Notes: a model not told the origin generated them from the sequence alone. Shown: positions 24,831 through 33,400, counted from the first letter of the stretch. The stretch: DNA of 41,995 nt from Sideroxyarcus sp. (GCA_030652215.1 JAUSBC010000052.1:1-41995), one strand, 5' to 3'. Numbers and translations: made by a program.

Positions 24831-25349
24831 ATGCATACCCAACACCTTTACCCCGCGCTTGCCCGGCTGGTCAGGATCGTCACCTGGACCGAGAACGCGC
24901 TGCTGGTCGGCATGCTGGCGCTGATGGTGGGGCTGGCCGCTGCGCAGATATTTTTCCGCAACTTCCTGGATATGAGCATCTTCGGCGCCGACCAGATGCT
25001 GCGCCTGCTGGTACTGTGGGTAGCGTTTCTGGGCGCCGTCTCCGCCAGCCGTGAAGGCAAGCACATCCATGTGGATGCGATTGCACGCTGGCTGCCCGAC
25101 CGCATCAAACCCGGCGTGGTGGCAGTGACCGATCTGTTCACACTGGTCGTGTGCCTGCTGCTGTCCTGGCAGGCGATACGCTTCATGCAGAGTGCGCGCG
25201 AATCCGGCGAAATGGCGTTCGGTACGCTGCCGGTCTGGGTTTCCGCGTTCATCCTGCCGCTGGGCTTTTCGCTGATCGCGCTGCGCTACGGCTTGCGCTT
25301 CTGGCACCACTTGCAGCAGGCACGCGGTCGCGAGGCGCTCACAAAATGA
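24831..25349 (+). CDS. dctQ: TRAP transporter small permease, DctQ type
   Basis: This 172-residue inner-membrane protein has four hydrophobic segments (ALLVGMLALMVGLAAAQIFF, MLRLLVLWVAFLGAVSASR, LFTLVVCLLLSW, FILPLGFSLIALRYG) and the family signature SREGKHIHVDAI. It starts 4 nt after dctP. The next gene, dctM, is separated by 142 nt that hold a palindromic repeat; in most TRAP operons dctQ and dctM nearly touch. Confidence 0.93.
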   Translation: MHTQHLYPALARLVRIVTWTENALLVGMLALMVGLAAAQIFFRNFLDMSIFGADQMLRLLVLWVAFLGAVSASREGKHIHVDAIARWLPDRIKPGVVAVTDLFTLVVCLLLSWQAIRFMQSARESGEMAFGTLPVWVSAFILPLGFSLIALRYGLRFWHHLQQARGREALTK

Positions 25350-25407
25350 TCCCGAACAACTCGGCCGGTAAGTGCATGTCGAACATCGCGGGAAGATGCT
25401 TTGCCCG

Positions 25408-25467
25408 TGTAGGTGCGAATTCATTCGCACGCATCACATTGTCCGTGCGAATAAATTCGCACCTACA
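25408..25467. repeat. Palindromic repeat between dctQ and dctM
   Basis: TGTAGGTGCGAATTCATTCG (start of the left arm, 25408-25431) and its near-complement (25444-25467) form a 24-bp stem around 12 nt. This GTAGGTGCGAATTCATTCGC type of palindrome is a known kind of dispersed extragenic repeat. Here it lies inside an operon, so it will be transcribed. Confidence 0.8.
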
Positions 25468-25491
25468 AGTGCTTTCGCAGAGGTTACCGGG

Positions 25492-26775
25492 ATGCTGATC
25501 GTAATTGGTATCCTGCTCATCACCATGGTGCTGCTGGGCGCACCGCTGTTCGCCGTGATCGCGGCGAGCGTGATGGTGAATTTTGCGCTGGACGGCGTGG
25601 ACCTGACCGTCGTCATCATCGAAGTCTACCGCCTGGCCGAAATGCCGATCCTGCTGGCGATCCCCCTGTTCACTTTCGCCGGTTACCTGCTGGCCGAATC
25701 GAACGCACCGAAACGTCTGGTGCGCATCACCAACGTCTTCTTCGGCTGGATGCCGGGCGGGCTGGCGATGGTGGCGCTGGTCATCTGCGCCATGTTCACC
25801 GCCTTCACCGGCGCTTCCGGCGTCACCATCGTGGCGCTGGGCGGCATGCTGTATCCGGCGCTCAAGCAGGCGGGCTATCCGGAACGCTTTAGTCTGGGAC
25901 TGGTCACCACCTCGGGCAGCATCGGCCTGCTGTTCGCGCCCTCGCTGCCGCTCATTCTGTACGGTGTAGTGGCGCAGCAACTCAACATCGGCGTGCCGGT
26001 ATCCATCAGCGACCTGTTCCTGGCTGGCATCCTGCCCGGCCTGCTGATCATCGGCATGCTGTCGGTTTACGGCTTGTGGCAGAACCGCGGCCCGCAGGCC
26101 GGACACCAGCCTTTCAACTGGCGCGAAGCGCTGGCTTCCGTGCGCGAAGCAATGTGGGAATTGCCGCTGCCCTTCATCGTGCTGGGCGGTATCTACAGCG
26201 GCTACTTCGCTGTATCCGAGGCGGCCGCGGTGACGGCGATCTACGTATTCATCGTCGAGGTGCTCATCCACCGCGAAATCACCTGGACCAACCTGCCCAA
26301 GATCATGCGCGAATCCATGGTGCTGGTCGGCGCAATCCTCATCGTGCTCAGCATGTCGCTGGCTTCCACCAACTACCTGCTAGACGCCGAAATCCCGGCC
26401 CGACTGTTCAGCTTCATCCGTAGCCATGTGGACAATGCGTTCACCTTCCTGCTGCTGCTGAACATCTTCCTGCTCATGCTCGGCATGATGCTGGATATCT
26501 TCTCGGCACTGGTGATTGTGGTGCCGCTGATCCTGCCCATTGCGGTAGGCTACGGCATCCATCCGGTTCATTTGGGCATCATCTTCCTCGCCAACATGGA
26601 AATCGCCTACCTGATGCCGCCCATGGGCATGAACCTGTTCATCTCCATGTTCCGCTTCGACCGGCCCATGCTGGAAATCTTCCGCGCCGTGCTGCCCTTC
26701 GTCGCGATCCTGCTGACTGCCGTGCTGATCATCACCTACTGGCCGGCGCTGTCGCTGGTGCTGATCAAGGGCTGA
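25492..26775 (+). CDS. dctM: TRAP transporter large permease, DctM type
   Basis: This 427-residue inner-membrane protein has about 12-13 hydrophobic segments and DctM motifs: IPLFTFAGYLLAES, TAFTGASGVTIVALGGMLYP, TTSGSIGLLFAPSLPLILYG, and the C-terminal HLGIIFLANMEIAYLMPPMG followed by MNLFISMFRF. It is the ion-coupled transport subunit. The ATG at 25492 gives the usual N-terminus MLIVIGILLITMVLLG. Longer in-frame starts would translate the palindromic repeat and are unlikely. Confidence 0.95.
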   Translation: MLIVIGILLITMVLLGAPLFAVIAASVMVNFALDGVDLTVVIIEVYRLAEMPILLAIPLFTFAGYLLAESNAPKRLVRITNVFFGWMPGGLAMVALVICAMFTAFTGASGVTIVALGGMLYPALKQAGYPERFSLGLVTTSGSIGLLFAPSLPLILYGVVAQQLNIGVPVSISDLFLAGILPGLLIIGMLSVYGLWQNRGPQAGHQPFNWREALASVREAMWELPLPFIVLGGIYSGYFAVSEAAAVTAIYVFIVEVLIHREITWTNLPKIMRESMVLVGAILIVLSMSLASTNYLLDAEIPARLFSFIRSHVDNAFTFLLLLNIFLLMLGMMLDIFSALVIVVPLILPIAVGYGIHPVHLGIIFLANMEIAYLMPPMGMNLFISMFRFDRPMLEIFRAVLPFVAILLTAVLIITYWPALSLVLIKG

Positions 26776-26960
26776 CGGCGCAATCTGGCATACCAGAACG
26801 CAATGATCGGCCTGATGCTGCGGGTCGGTGCATTGGTGCTGAACGTCTCAAACTCGGCCTCTCCGGTCAAAGTTCTTAACGAATTCGTTGCCGCAAACCA
26901 GACATTGGCGAGCTCACGCAATCGACCCAAAACGGTCAGTTATGACTTCAAAAAGCAGAC
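26776..26960. other. Non-coding tail beyond the last attC site
   Basis: These 185 nt lie between dctM and attC5. I see no convincing gene; a 64-codon minus-strand frame overlaps dctM and has no ribosome site. It could be the remains of a sixth cassette or the original chromosomal flank. Confidence 0.5.
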
Positions 26961-27056
26961 ATTCAACGTAGAAGTGAGGGGCAGCCGGAGTGCGAAGCAC
27001 GGAGGGAACCAACAAGCGCAGCTTGTTGGCTGTCCCTCTCGACTGCAGGGTTAGGC
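26961..27056 (-). repeat. attC site 5
   Basis: On the minus strand it begins GCCTAAC (27056-27050) and ends GTTGAAT (26967-26961). The inner arms GAGAGGGACAGCC and GGCTGCCCCTCAC pair with mismatches, as expected for a folded attC. A smaller AACAAGC/GCTTGTT hairpin lies inside. It is 96 bp long. Confidence 0.8.
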
Positions 27057-27083
27057 AGACTTTTCGCCACTGTAGCGACTGAA

Positions 27084-27797
27084 CTAGGCACCAGTGAGCC
27101 CCTTGCCCCAAATGCCAATGACGGTTGAGAAGTCCCCGGGATCAGATGCGATCACCTTTATTGCGGATGGAATGAAACTGCTTCCTTCGTACTCTGGCTT
27201 AGCCTCGTAATGTTTGATCTTTCCTTCATCAGCGAGCGGCTTGATGATGTTGAAATCAATGCTCGCCTTCATCTCGACGGCAAATGGCGGAACAAAAACA
27301 ATGTTTGGGCCAATGTCGGCACCGCCAAACTCAAGGGGCATCAAATACAACTTTGCGAGATCGCCCCGACGAAACAACTCTTCTGCTTTAGCTCGGGAAT
27401 CGATAGATGAAAAGTCAGGGCCATTTGGTGCATCTGCCTTCGCTGCTTTTTTCTTGAACCATTCGAACATTGCAATCCTTTCGTCTTCCGCGTATAGCAC
27501 GTGTGTTCTCCATCGCTGAAATATCCGATCAAAATCTACGTAGACACGCCCGGGTTCCGGGGTTGCGAATGCCCCGTCGTAAACCGATCTCTTGATTTTG
27601 GCGTAGAGGTTTCCAATAACATCCCTGTCCATTTGCGGGATTTGGCTCTTCAAAAGCTGCATACGCTTGATGAGCAAACGCAAGTCGGTCTCGCACGAAC
27701 CTACTGACGTTTGAGCAATATCCGACTCTAGGCGAGCTACACATTGGTCGAGAACCGAAATAAGATCAGATGAAAGATGGAGGCTACTAATTGGCAT
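27084..27797 (-). CDS. Cassette protein, possible two-domain fusion
   Basis: This 237-residue soluble protein starts MPISSLHLSSDLISVLDQ at 27797. Residues 1-105 are helical. From residue 107, MFEWFKKKAAKAD looks like the N-terminus of a separate small protein; it is followed by an alpha/beta region (LYLMPLEFGGADIGPNIVFV, VKMKASIDF-like strands, YEGSSFIPSAIKVIASDPGD). I have the impression that the second part occurs alone in other genomes. No function is known. It is the last cassette gene before attC5. Confidence 0.75.
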   Translation of the reverse strand: MPISSLHLSSDLISVLDQCVARLESDIAQTSVGSCETDLRLLIKRMQLLKSQIPQMDRDVIGNLYAKIKRSVYDGAFATPEPGRVYVDFDRIFQRWRTHVLYAEDERIAMFEWFKKKAAKADAPNGPDFSSIDSRAKAEELFRRGDLAKLYLMPLEFGGADIGPNIVFVPPFAVEMKASIDFNIIKPLADEGKIKHYEAKPEYEGSSFIPSAIKVIASDPGDFSTVIGIWGKGLTGA

Positions 27798-27840
27798 TAC
27801 TTGATTCTCCAGAGCGAATGCAATTCAACCACATGGTTCG

Positions 27841-27903
27841 GCCTAACGTGGAGCTAAGGGGCTGCGCGCTTTTGCGCAGTCCCGCTTGAACGTAGGGTTA
27901 GAC
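27841..27903 (-). repeat. attC site 4
   Basis: A 63-bp site with minus-strand ends GTCTAAC (27903-27897) and GTTAGGC (27847-27841). The inner arms CAAGCGGGACTGCGC and GCGCAGCCCCTTAGC pair as in classic short attC sites. Confidence 0.92.
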
Positions 27904-27910
27904 CAACTTT

Positions 27911-28396
27911 TCATGAGAGAACCTGCCCGCCGCTTGGAAACTCGCCAGAAAGCAGCTCTTGATCGCTGAGTCCTCGGCCTTGCCAGACAACCACCTTAGA
28001 TGCGCCTGCGCCCATAGCCATTTCACGAAATGCGCGCACTTCGATTTGAGTGAAGCCCCCGGCTGGCTCACCCATCAGATGCATCACAACCCTTGGAGAT
28101 ACCGCGAAAATGGATTTACCTATCAGGCGACGCACGAACGCCTTCAACAATTGCTCGCCAACAGTAAAGTCAGACACCAGCGAACGCGGATGGGCAAACG
28201 GGTTGATTATTTTCACCGAAGGGGCAGACCCGTGCAAACGAGCCTCTTTGCCAATGCCGACAATGCTCTGCTTTGGTTCGTGGGCGATTGCGATTTCTGG
28301 CACTTCGGAGATCGCTTCACCAGTCTTGGCGTTTCGGACTGTCAGAAGCTCTGGAGAGACTTGGACGTAAAATGTTGGGATAAGAGAGGTGAGCAT
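27911..28396 (-). CDS. Cassette-encoded truncated MreB-like protein
   Basis: This 161-residue protein aligns by eye with the N-terminal part of MreB: LTVRNAKTGEAI, VPEIAIA, GIGKEARLH, INPFAHPRSLVSDFTVGEQL, SPRVVMHLMGEP and EVRAFREMAMGAGASKVVVW. MreB is about 345 residues; here the protein stops where subdomain I gives way to the DIGGGTTE phosphate loop, so a complete ATP site is absent. It may bind or interfere with the cell-shape actin, which is inference. The ATG is at 28396; the stop is 7 nt before attC4. Confidence 0.8.
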   Translation of the reverse strand: MLTSLIPTFYVQVSPELLTVRNAKTGEAISEVPEIAIAHEPKQSIVGIGKEARLHGSAPSVKIINPFAHPRSLVSDFTVGEQLLKAFVRRLIGKSIFAVSPRVVMHLMGEPAGGFTQIEVRAFREMAMGAGASKVVVWQGRGLSDQELLSGEFPSGGQVLS

Positions 28397-28414
28397 AGGA
28401 GTGTGTGGTAGTTG

Positions 28415-28492
28415 GTCTAACGTGCAGCTAAGGGGCGCGCCGAAGGCGCGTCCCAGCGACCGGAGGGAGCGAACTTGAGCGTAGGGTTAGAC
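28415..28492 (-). repeat. attC site 3
   Basis: A 78-bp site with minus-strand ends GTCTAAC (28492-28486) and GTTAGAC (28421-28415), which are exact complements. The central arms CGCGCC/GGCGCG form the terminal hairpin. It shares a CTCCCTCCGGTCGCTGG stretch with attC1. Confidence 0.92.
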
Positions 28493-28498
28493 AGACTC

Positions 28499-28885
28499 TT
28501 ATTCATTTGAGCATTGTATGGTTTGGTTGCTCCAACTGCCACCCTGATCAAGACAGCGATCCGTCAGAACAAAGCGCCCGATGTAAGGTGCTGCAATTAG
28601 AAACAAGCCAATTGCTAACAACACAATTGCGCCGCGCCCAACTTTAGGGAAAGTGAGAATGCCGCGAAATAGCCCAACGCCAAGAAACAAGGCGGCTGCG
28701 GAAAAGAAAAGGTGGCCCAGAGCGCGACGAGACCAACCAATAGGATATGGATTGGGAGGGCCGCCAGATACCCATGCGCTATATGCCGCACTATTGAGAT
28801 ACAAGTACGCCAAGTATATGAACCCCAGCAACACGCACCATCGAATTATTTGGCGAACTTCGGAAATATTGAGAACGGGAGCCAT
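28499..28885 (-). CDS. Cassette-encoded small membrane protein with a C-terminal Cys motif
   Basis: This 128-residue protein has three hydrophobic segments (WCVLLGFIYLAYLYL, LGHLFFSAAALFLGVGLF, AIVLLAIGLFLIAAPYIG). A short tail ends DRCLDQGGSWSNQTIQC, whose C-x4-GGxW-x6-C layout suggests a disulfide-bonded loop outside the membrane. The ATG at 28885 is 2 nt after the attC2 cleavage end, so it has almost no leader and must rely on upstream transcription. The function is unknown. Confidence 0.78.
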   Translation of the reverse strand: MAPVLNISEVRQIIRWCVLLGFIYLAYLYLNSAAYSAWVSGGPPNPYPIGWSRRALGHLFFSAAALFLGVGLFRGILTFPKVGRGAIVLLAIGLFLIAAPYIGRFVLTDRCLDQGGSWSNQTIQCSNE

Positions 28886-28887
28886 GC

Positions 28888-28951
28888 GTCTAACGTTTGG
28901 TTGAGGGGCTGACGCGGGCCGCTTCGCGGCAGTCCCGCTCGAACGTTAGGT
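28888..28951 (-). repeat. attC site 2
   Basis: Minus-strand ends ACCTAAC (28951-28945) and GTTAGAC (28894-28888). The arms GAGCGGGACTGCCGCG and CGCGTCAGCCCCTC pair around a GAAGCGGC centre. It begins at the stop codon of the preceding cassette gene. Confidence 0.92.
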
Positions 28952-29373
28952 TAGAGCGCATCATCGGGGTGAAGTACCTTGAGGTGTTCATATACACGGA
29001 TCATGATTGGTGTTACCTCCCCACTGTTTAGCGAAGCATAGTTTGCTACAGCACGGCTCAGCATCGCTATGGCCTCCCCTGCCTCGATTTCTATTGTATC
29101 TTCGTTCGGGTCGTTCGCATGTTTGAGTGCATTACGAATGCCATTAACTTCTTTATTGAGAACCGCAAATGGGCGCCCGCCAAATTGTCGTTTGTCGAGA
29201 TTAACTAAGTGGTCAATCATGGCTGGCTCGCCTTCACGCCTAAGCAAACTCCCGAGAATTTCCTCTGCTGCACCCGCAAGAGTAACGACGGCCAGGAAGT
29301 CGCGTTCGTCGAAGAATAACTCAGCAGCGATTTCGATCTGTCGCCGAGCAATTTCTTTCTTATGAAGTTTCAC
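28951..29373 (-). CDS. Cassette-encoded helical protein with a HEPN-like motif
   Basis: This 140-residue, almost entirely helical protein contains IRNALKHAND, which fits the HEPN nuclease signature R-(polar)-x3-H. HEPN proteins are commonly RNases in toxin-antitoxin or abortive-infection systems, and AbiV-like proteins have similar helices (AVVTLAGAAEEILGSLL resembles their first conserved helix). The GTG start at 29373 follows AAGGAGAG. The motif and fold are read by eye, and no antitoxin gene is adjacent. A non-enzymatic HEPN is also possible. Confidence 0.75.
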   Translation of the reverse strand: MKLHKKEIARRQIEIAAELFFDERDFLAVVTLAGAAEEILGSLLRREGEPAMIDHLVNLDKRQFGGRPFAVLNKEVNGIRNALKHANDPNEDTIEIEAGEAIAMLSRAVANYASLNSGEVTPIMIRVYEHLKVLHPDDAL

Positions 29374-29388
29374 GACTCTCTCCTTGCG

Positions 29389-29475
29389 CTCGAACGTAGA
29401 GCTAACCGGCGCTGCGCGGCTATATCGCGTAGCGTCCAGCGACCGAAGGGAGCGAGGTTGAGCGCCATGTTAGGT
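29389..29475 (-). repeat. attC site 1
   Basis: The minus-strand start ACCTAAC (29475-29469) overlaps the stop of the first cassette gene. Inner boxes CTCAACC and GGTTAGC pair with one bulged base, the feature that directs strand choice in attC sites. The far end reads GTTCGAG (29395-29389), which departs from GTTRRRY, so this site may recombine poorly. Confidence 0.82.
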
Positions 29476-29886
29476 CTTGGCAGCACGGAAAACTCGGTAA
29501 CCGATGAATAATAACTGAAACCCAAGCCCAGCGAACACAATGGCAGGTGGCCATGGGCCTACAACATCGACGATTGAGGCAAGGAGTTGGCCGCGACGCC
29601 CCGATGAAAACGGCAGCTCTGCTGCGATACGAAATGACAAAAAGCAAAGACCAAACCCCGCGAAAGCGATGAATGTGCCCAGGACGCGCGGACTGATTTG
29701 GCGGCCGACAACAAGACGACTTTCGGTGTGTTCTCGTAGCAGCAGCGTAAGCAGAAACAGGAAAGCGAAGAACGCAGAAATGCCGAGAAATGCGCCAAGG
29801 CTAAATGGCGGACGCAAGAGAACGAACAACGCCAACCCGTAGAGCGCGGCAATTAGCACTTGAAGAAGGATGCGGATAATGCGCAC
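29470..29886 (-). CDS. Cassette-encoded small membrane protein (138 aa)
   Basis: Four hydrophobic segments (IIRILLQVLIAALYGLALFV, LGAFLGISAFFAFLFLLTLL, LGTFIAFAGFGLCFLSF, AIVFAGLGFQLLFIGY) make this a polytopic inner-membrane protein with no recognised family. It starts at GTG 29886, 8 nt after the GTTAGGT junction, making it the first cassette in the array. There is no ribosome site of normal strength, so expression may depend on the region upstream. Confidence 0.7.
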   Translation of the reverse strand: MRIIRILLQVLIAALYGLALFVLLRPPFSLGAFLGISAFFAFLFLLTLLLREHTESRLVVGRQISPRVLGTFIAFAGFGLCFLSFRIAAELPFSSGRRGQLLASIVDVVGPWPPAIVFAGLGFQLLFIGYRVFRAAKT

Positions 29887-29893
29887 TCGAAAG

Positions 29894-29900
29894 ACCTAAC
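29894..29900 (-). other. Candidate attI-side junction of the cassette array
   Basis: GTTAGGT on the minus strand fits the recombination consensus GTTRRRY. No matching RYYYAAC partner lies within the preceding 200 nt, so it is not a complete attC and could be the attI crossover or the end of a decayed cassette. Confidence 0.45.
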
Positions 29901-30184
29901 AGTTATTCACCAGACCCACCGGTCTGTACTATTGTAATTATTGTGGAAATCATATTTTCGATAACAAATTGATTCATTGAAGCCCGCCGAAATTATTGTT
30001 CCTCATATGGATAATAGTACGGATGGGAGCGAATGTCTCTTTTTGGAATGAAATGCGAGGGTCGGCTTCTGGCACATTGCCGTAGCTCAAGTTGCGAAAT
30101 TGCCTTCGCTAAAGCAGCCGTACGTGAAGGGCTGTTCCGGCCGACAAGCCCCCCCCTTCTTGGACGTTGAAACCCCACCATCAA
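29901..30184. other. AT-richer gap between the cassette array and the rhuM fragment
   Basis: The stretch 29920-30010 is clearly AT-richer than its surroundings and could include the promoter that drives the array and an attI site. A short dyad CAGACC/GGTCTG lies at about 29912-29927. No integrase fragment was recognised on either strand. Confidence 0.4.
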
Positions 30185-30352
30185 CTACCATTTAAAACAA
30201 TGTTTGCCGATAGTGAGTTGGAAGAAGAAGCAGTTATTCGAAATTTTCGAATAACTGCCTCAGCCGGCAAAATCTACAACACCGAACACTACAAGCTTGC
30301 AGCGACCATCGCCGTCGGCCACAAGGTCAACTCCGAACGCGCCGTGCAGTTC
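30185..30352 (+). pseudogene. Fragment of a RhuM-family gene
   Basis: The frame encodes LPFKTMFADSELEEEAVIRN, then FRITASAGKIYNTEHYKLAA and TIAVGHKVNSERAVQF. These match the middle of RhuM-family proteins (the FESGELDE region, TADDGKxY, YNLDAIIAVGYRVNS). The helix-turn-helix start and the C-terminal half are missing, and after QF the frame runs into unrelated sequence. A 29-nt perfect palindrome lies at 30230-30258 inside it. It is a decayed relic, consistent with past gene flux beside the cassette array. Confidence 0.65.
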
Positions 30353-30455
30353 GACCTCAGGGGCACCTTCGCAATACTATTCATTGGTGGAATGACAAGT
30401 TGGTGGAATGACAAGGTGGTTCTGAATCATGGGCTGACGCCCGCGCCGGGTTGCC

Positions 30456-33400
30456 TCAATCGAATTCGTGGACAAAAAACGCGTCGATGCTGCTCTGCTC
30501 GCTGGTGCGCGTTTCCAGCCGGATCTTGGGCGATAGCTGGTAGACCACCTTCACCACCTGCGACAAGCCGACCAGCGTTTGTTCGTAACTGACCGTGGTG
30601 CGCGATGAAATCCGCTTGCCGACATTGACGGTGGAGGTCGCCAGATTCTGGCCGTCGCCGGTGCGCACTTCGAACGTGTCGATTTGCAGCACGTCGGCAA
30701 GCTGGCCCTGCACTGCCACCGATTCGGATTGACTCAGGAGCGTGCTGGCCGCCATCTGCAACAGCGCAAAATTTTCCTGGCCGCCGTTTTCGATGCCGTG
30801 CCCGAGCACCAGCCAGGACAGCGTTTCGGTGTCGGGCATGGGCGGCTCGGAATACAGCTTGACGACGGGTTGCAGCATGGTGCCGCTCACCAGCACGCCC
30901 GCCTTGACCGTGGGCATCGTGCGCACCGCCAGCATGTCCAGGCCGGGATCGTCGATGGGGCCGGCAAAAACGAACGCGCCGCGCTCGATGGTCAGGGGCC
31001 GCGCGTAAGCGGTATAGCGCCCCCTTTCCACCTGTATGCGGCCTTCGCCGCGCAACAACCGGTTTTCGGTGTACACGCGCAACTCCCCGCTTAGCTGCGC
31101 ATCGAGTCCCTCGCCCTTGAACAGGAAATCGTTGCCGAGCCTGAACCTGAGATCAAGCACCAGCGGTATGCGCTGCGCTTCCGGCTCCCCGGGCTGCGCC
31201 TGTCCGACCACCACGACATCCGGCGACAGCTCGGGACGGTCGGTTCCGGTCATTTCCAGGCGCGCCTGATCGGCGCTCAACTCGCCCTCCAGGCGCAAGC
31301 GCTGCTCGGTGTAAGTTAGCCTGCTGCTGCCCGTGATCACAAGGCGGCGGTCGCTGCGATTGGCGATGGAAAACTGCTCGAAGTCGAGCTTCAGTCCGCC
31401 CTCGGACTCGCTGAGCCTGGCCGAACCGCCCACCAGGATGCGCCCCCTCGCGCCGTACAGCACGCCCTCGTTCACGCGCACTTCATTGTCGGCAAGCTGG
31501 AGCTTCAAGACGCCGTCGGTGATGGCCACGCCCTCCTGCGGCATGGAAAAGCGGATCGCTTCGGCGGACAGTTGGCCGTCGAGCACGGGATGGGCAAGGC
31601 TGCCGCTGCCTTGCAGGCTGGCTTGCAGGCGCGCGTCCGCGCGCACCCCGGGCATGATGAAAGGGCGCAGCAAATGCAGGTCGGGCAGGTCGATCTGCGC
31701 GTTCCAGTCCAGCGGAGCGGTGCGCGACATGACCAGAAGATTGCCCTCGCGCGCCAGCGTGCCGCGCCCTTCCACGCGCAGACTGCCGGCCGGGCTCATG
31801 TCGGCGGCAAGGCGCACCGAGGTCAGTCCCGCCTCGGCGTCGATCTCCAGCGCGAGCGCGCTCAGGCCGAGGGCGCTGACCGGGTCGAGCAGATGCACGT
31901 CGCCGCTCTTGCGTGTCACGCGGATGTGTCCGGCCAGCATCTCGTCCAGTCGCACATCCCACTCGCCGTCCACGCGCAGGTCGGTGGTCACGCGTGCGGG
32001 TGATTGCAGCAGCGCGAGCACGGGAGCAAGCGGCAGGTCGGCCAGCGTGCCGCGACTGGAAAATGACGCACCGCGCTGCTCAAAGCGCTCGACGAAAATG
32101 CGCCCCCCGGCCAGCGCAATATCCATCTTTTCCAGTTGCTGGTGTTCGCGCGACAGCACCAGCCGGACCGGTGCTTTCAGCGCCATCGGCCATTCGCCAT
32201 CCAGGCTTGCCTGCCGCAATTCGCCGCGCCACTCCTGCCGCACCACCCCGCCCGCCAGCCTTGCGCTGAAGTGCTCAGCGTTGCGCTGCGCATCCAGTTC
32301 CAGCGTGTGCGCATCGCGCCGTCCGTTCAGCCGAACATGCACGGTATCGAGAGGCGTGCCACCCAGTTGCACGCCATGCGCTTCCAGTTGCCCGGCGAAC
32401 AGGCCGAATTCCGCCGCCTGCACAGTGAGCTGCATAGCGGCCCGCTCGACCGCGACATCGCCCGGCAGCCGCAGGTTTGCGGCCTGCAGACTGGCTTCAA
32501 TCTGCAGCTGCTCCAGTGTGCCGCCCGCTTTGCCGCTGCTGCTCAGTTGTCCGGACAGGCCGAGACTCAAACGCGCCAGGTCGGGGGCGGAAATATTCCA
32601 GGCAAGGCTATCGCCGGGCTTGCCCAGACCGCCTTTGACGTTGGCCAGATTGCCAGCGAGATCAATGTCCACATCCACCCCGCTCAGTTGCCTGCCGTCC
32701 AGCCTGAACCTTCCCCGGCCTTCGATCGGCCGATCTTCGAGCGAACCGCGCGGCAGCGTGAAAGTGGCTTGCACTCTGGGTTGCGGCAACAGCACACCGC
32801 TGGCCTCGCCCTGAACATTGATCTGCCCGCGCGGAAAATTTCCCAGCCGCGAGGGATCGAGACGGGTCGCATCGAGATTCAACGCGAACGCTTGCGGTGC
32901 ATCCAGTTGCAGCCTGCCCGTCGTATTCAACTGTCCGCCCGGGCTGTTCAGCACGGCGCTCTCCAGTTGCAGTGTGCCGTCGGCGTGGACTATTTTCAGA
33001 CGGGCGCTGCCGCGTTTGTCGGCCAGTTGCGCGCTGAACGATTGTTGCGCTGCATCGCCCTCCAGCCGCAGGGTTGCGCTCAAACGCGTTGCGAAAAATT
33101 CGCTGTGCAAACCGGACAGATTGATGCCGGAACCGCCAAGGTCGAAATGGAAGCCGTCATCGCGCCACTGTCCCCGGCCTGCCAGACTGCCCGCCTTGCC
33201 CATGTCCACGCGCAGCGCCTCGAAGTCGGCCTGCGCGGCATCGCCGGACACCACCCCTTGCAGATGCGTCAACGGCAGGCGGCCCTGATCAAGCCGGCCC
33301 GCCAGCCTGTTGTCGAGGCTGAACGCGCCAGACAAACCCGCGTCGGGCGTGTATTCGAACTTGCCGGAAAACGCCAGATCGGCCTGCGGCGCATCTGCGG

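Larger units (their letters stand above)
26961..29900 (-). mobile_element. Integron gene-cassette array without a visible integrase
   Basis: Five minus-strand genes alternate with five attC-like sites, each having RYYYAAC-type and GTTRRRY-type ends (one end degenerate) and internal dyad symmetry. Each gene is one cassette of roughly 470-880 bp with almost no spare DNA, and all face the same way as the attC sites. A lone GTTAGGT (minus strand, 29900-29894) precedes the first gene and would be the attI-side junction. No intI gene occurs before tamB at 30456, so in this window it is an integrase-less array (CALIN type). Confidence 0.9.

Noticed and set aside
30060-30085. TGGCAC near TTGC, considered as a sigma54 (-24/-12) promoter
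   Set aside because: The spacing is wrong (GG and GC are not 10 nt apart) and no gene lies in position. I found no convincing sigma54 site at the visible nif gene starts; the operon promoters are probably outside.
29993-30184. A 63-codon minus-strand frame near the cassette array, considered as an integrase remnant
   Set aside because: It has no tyrosine-recombinase motifs and no ribosome site.
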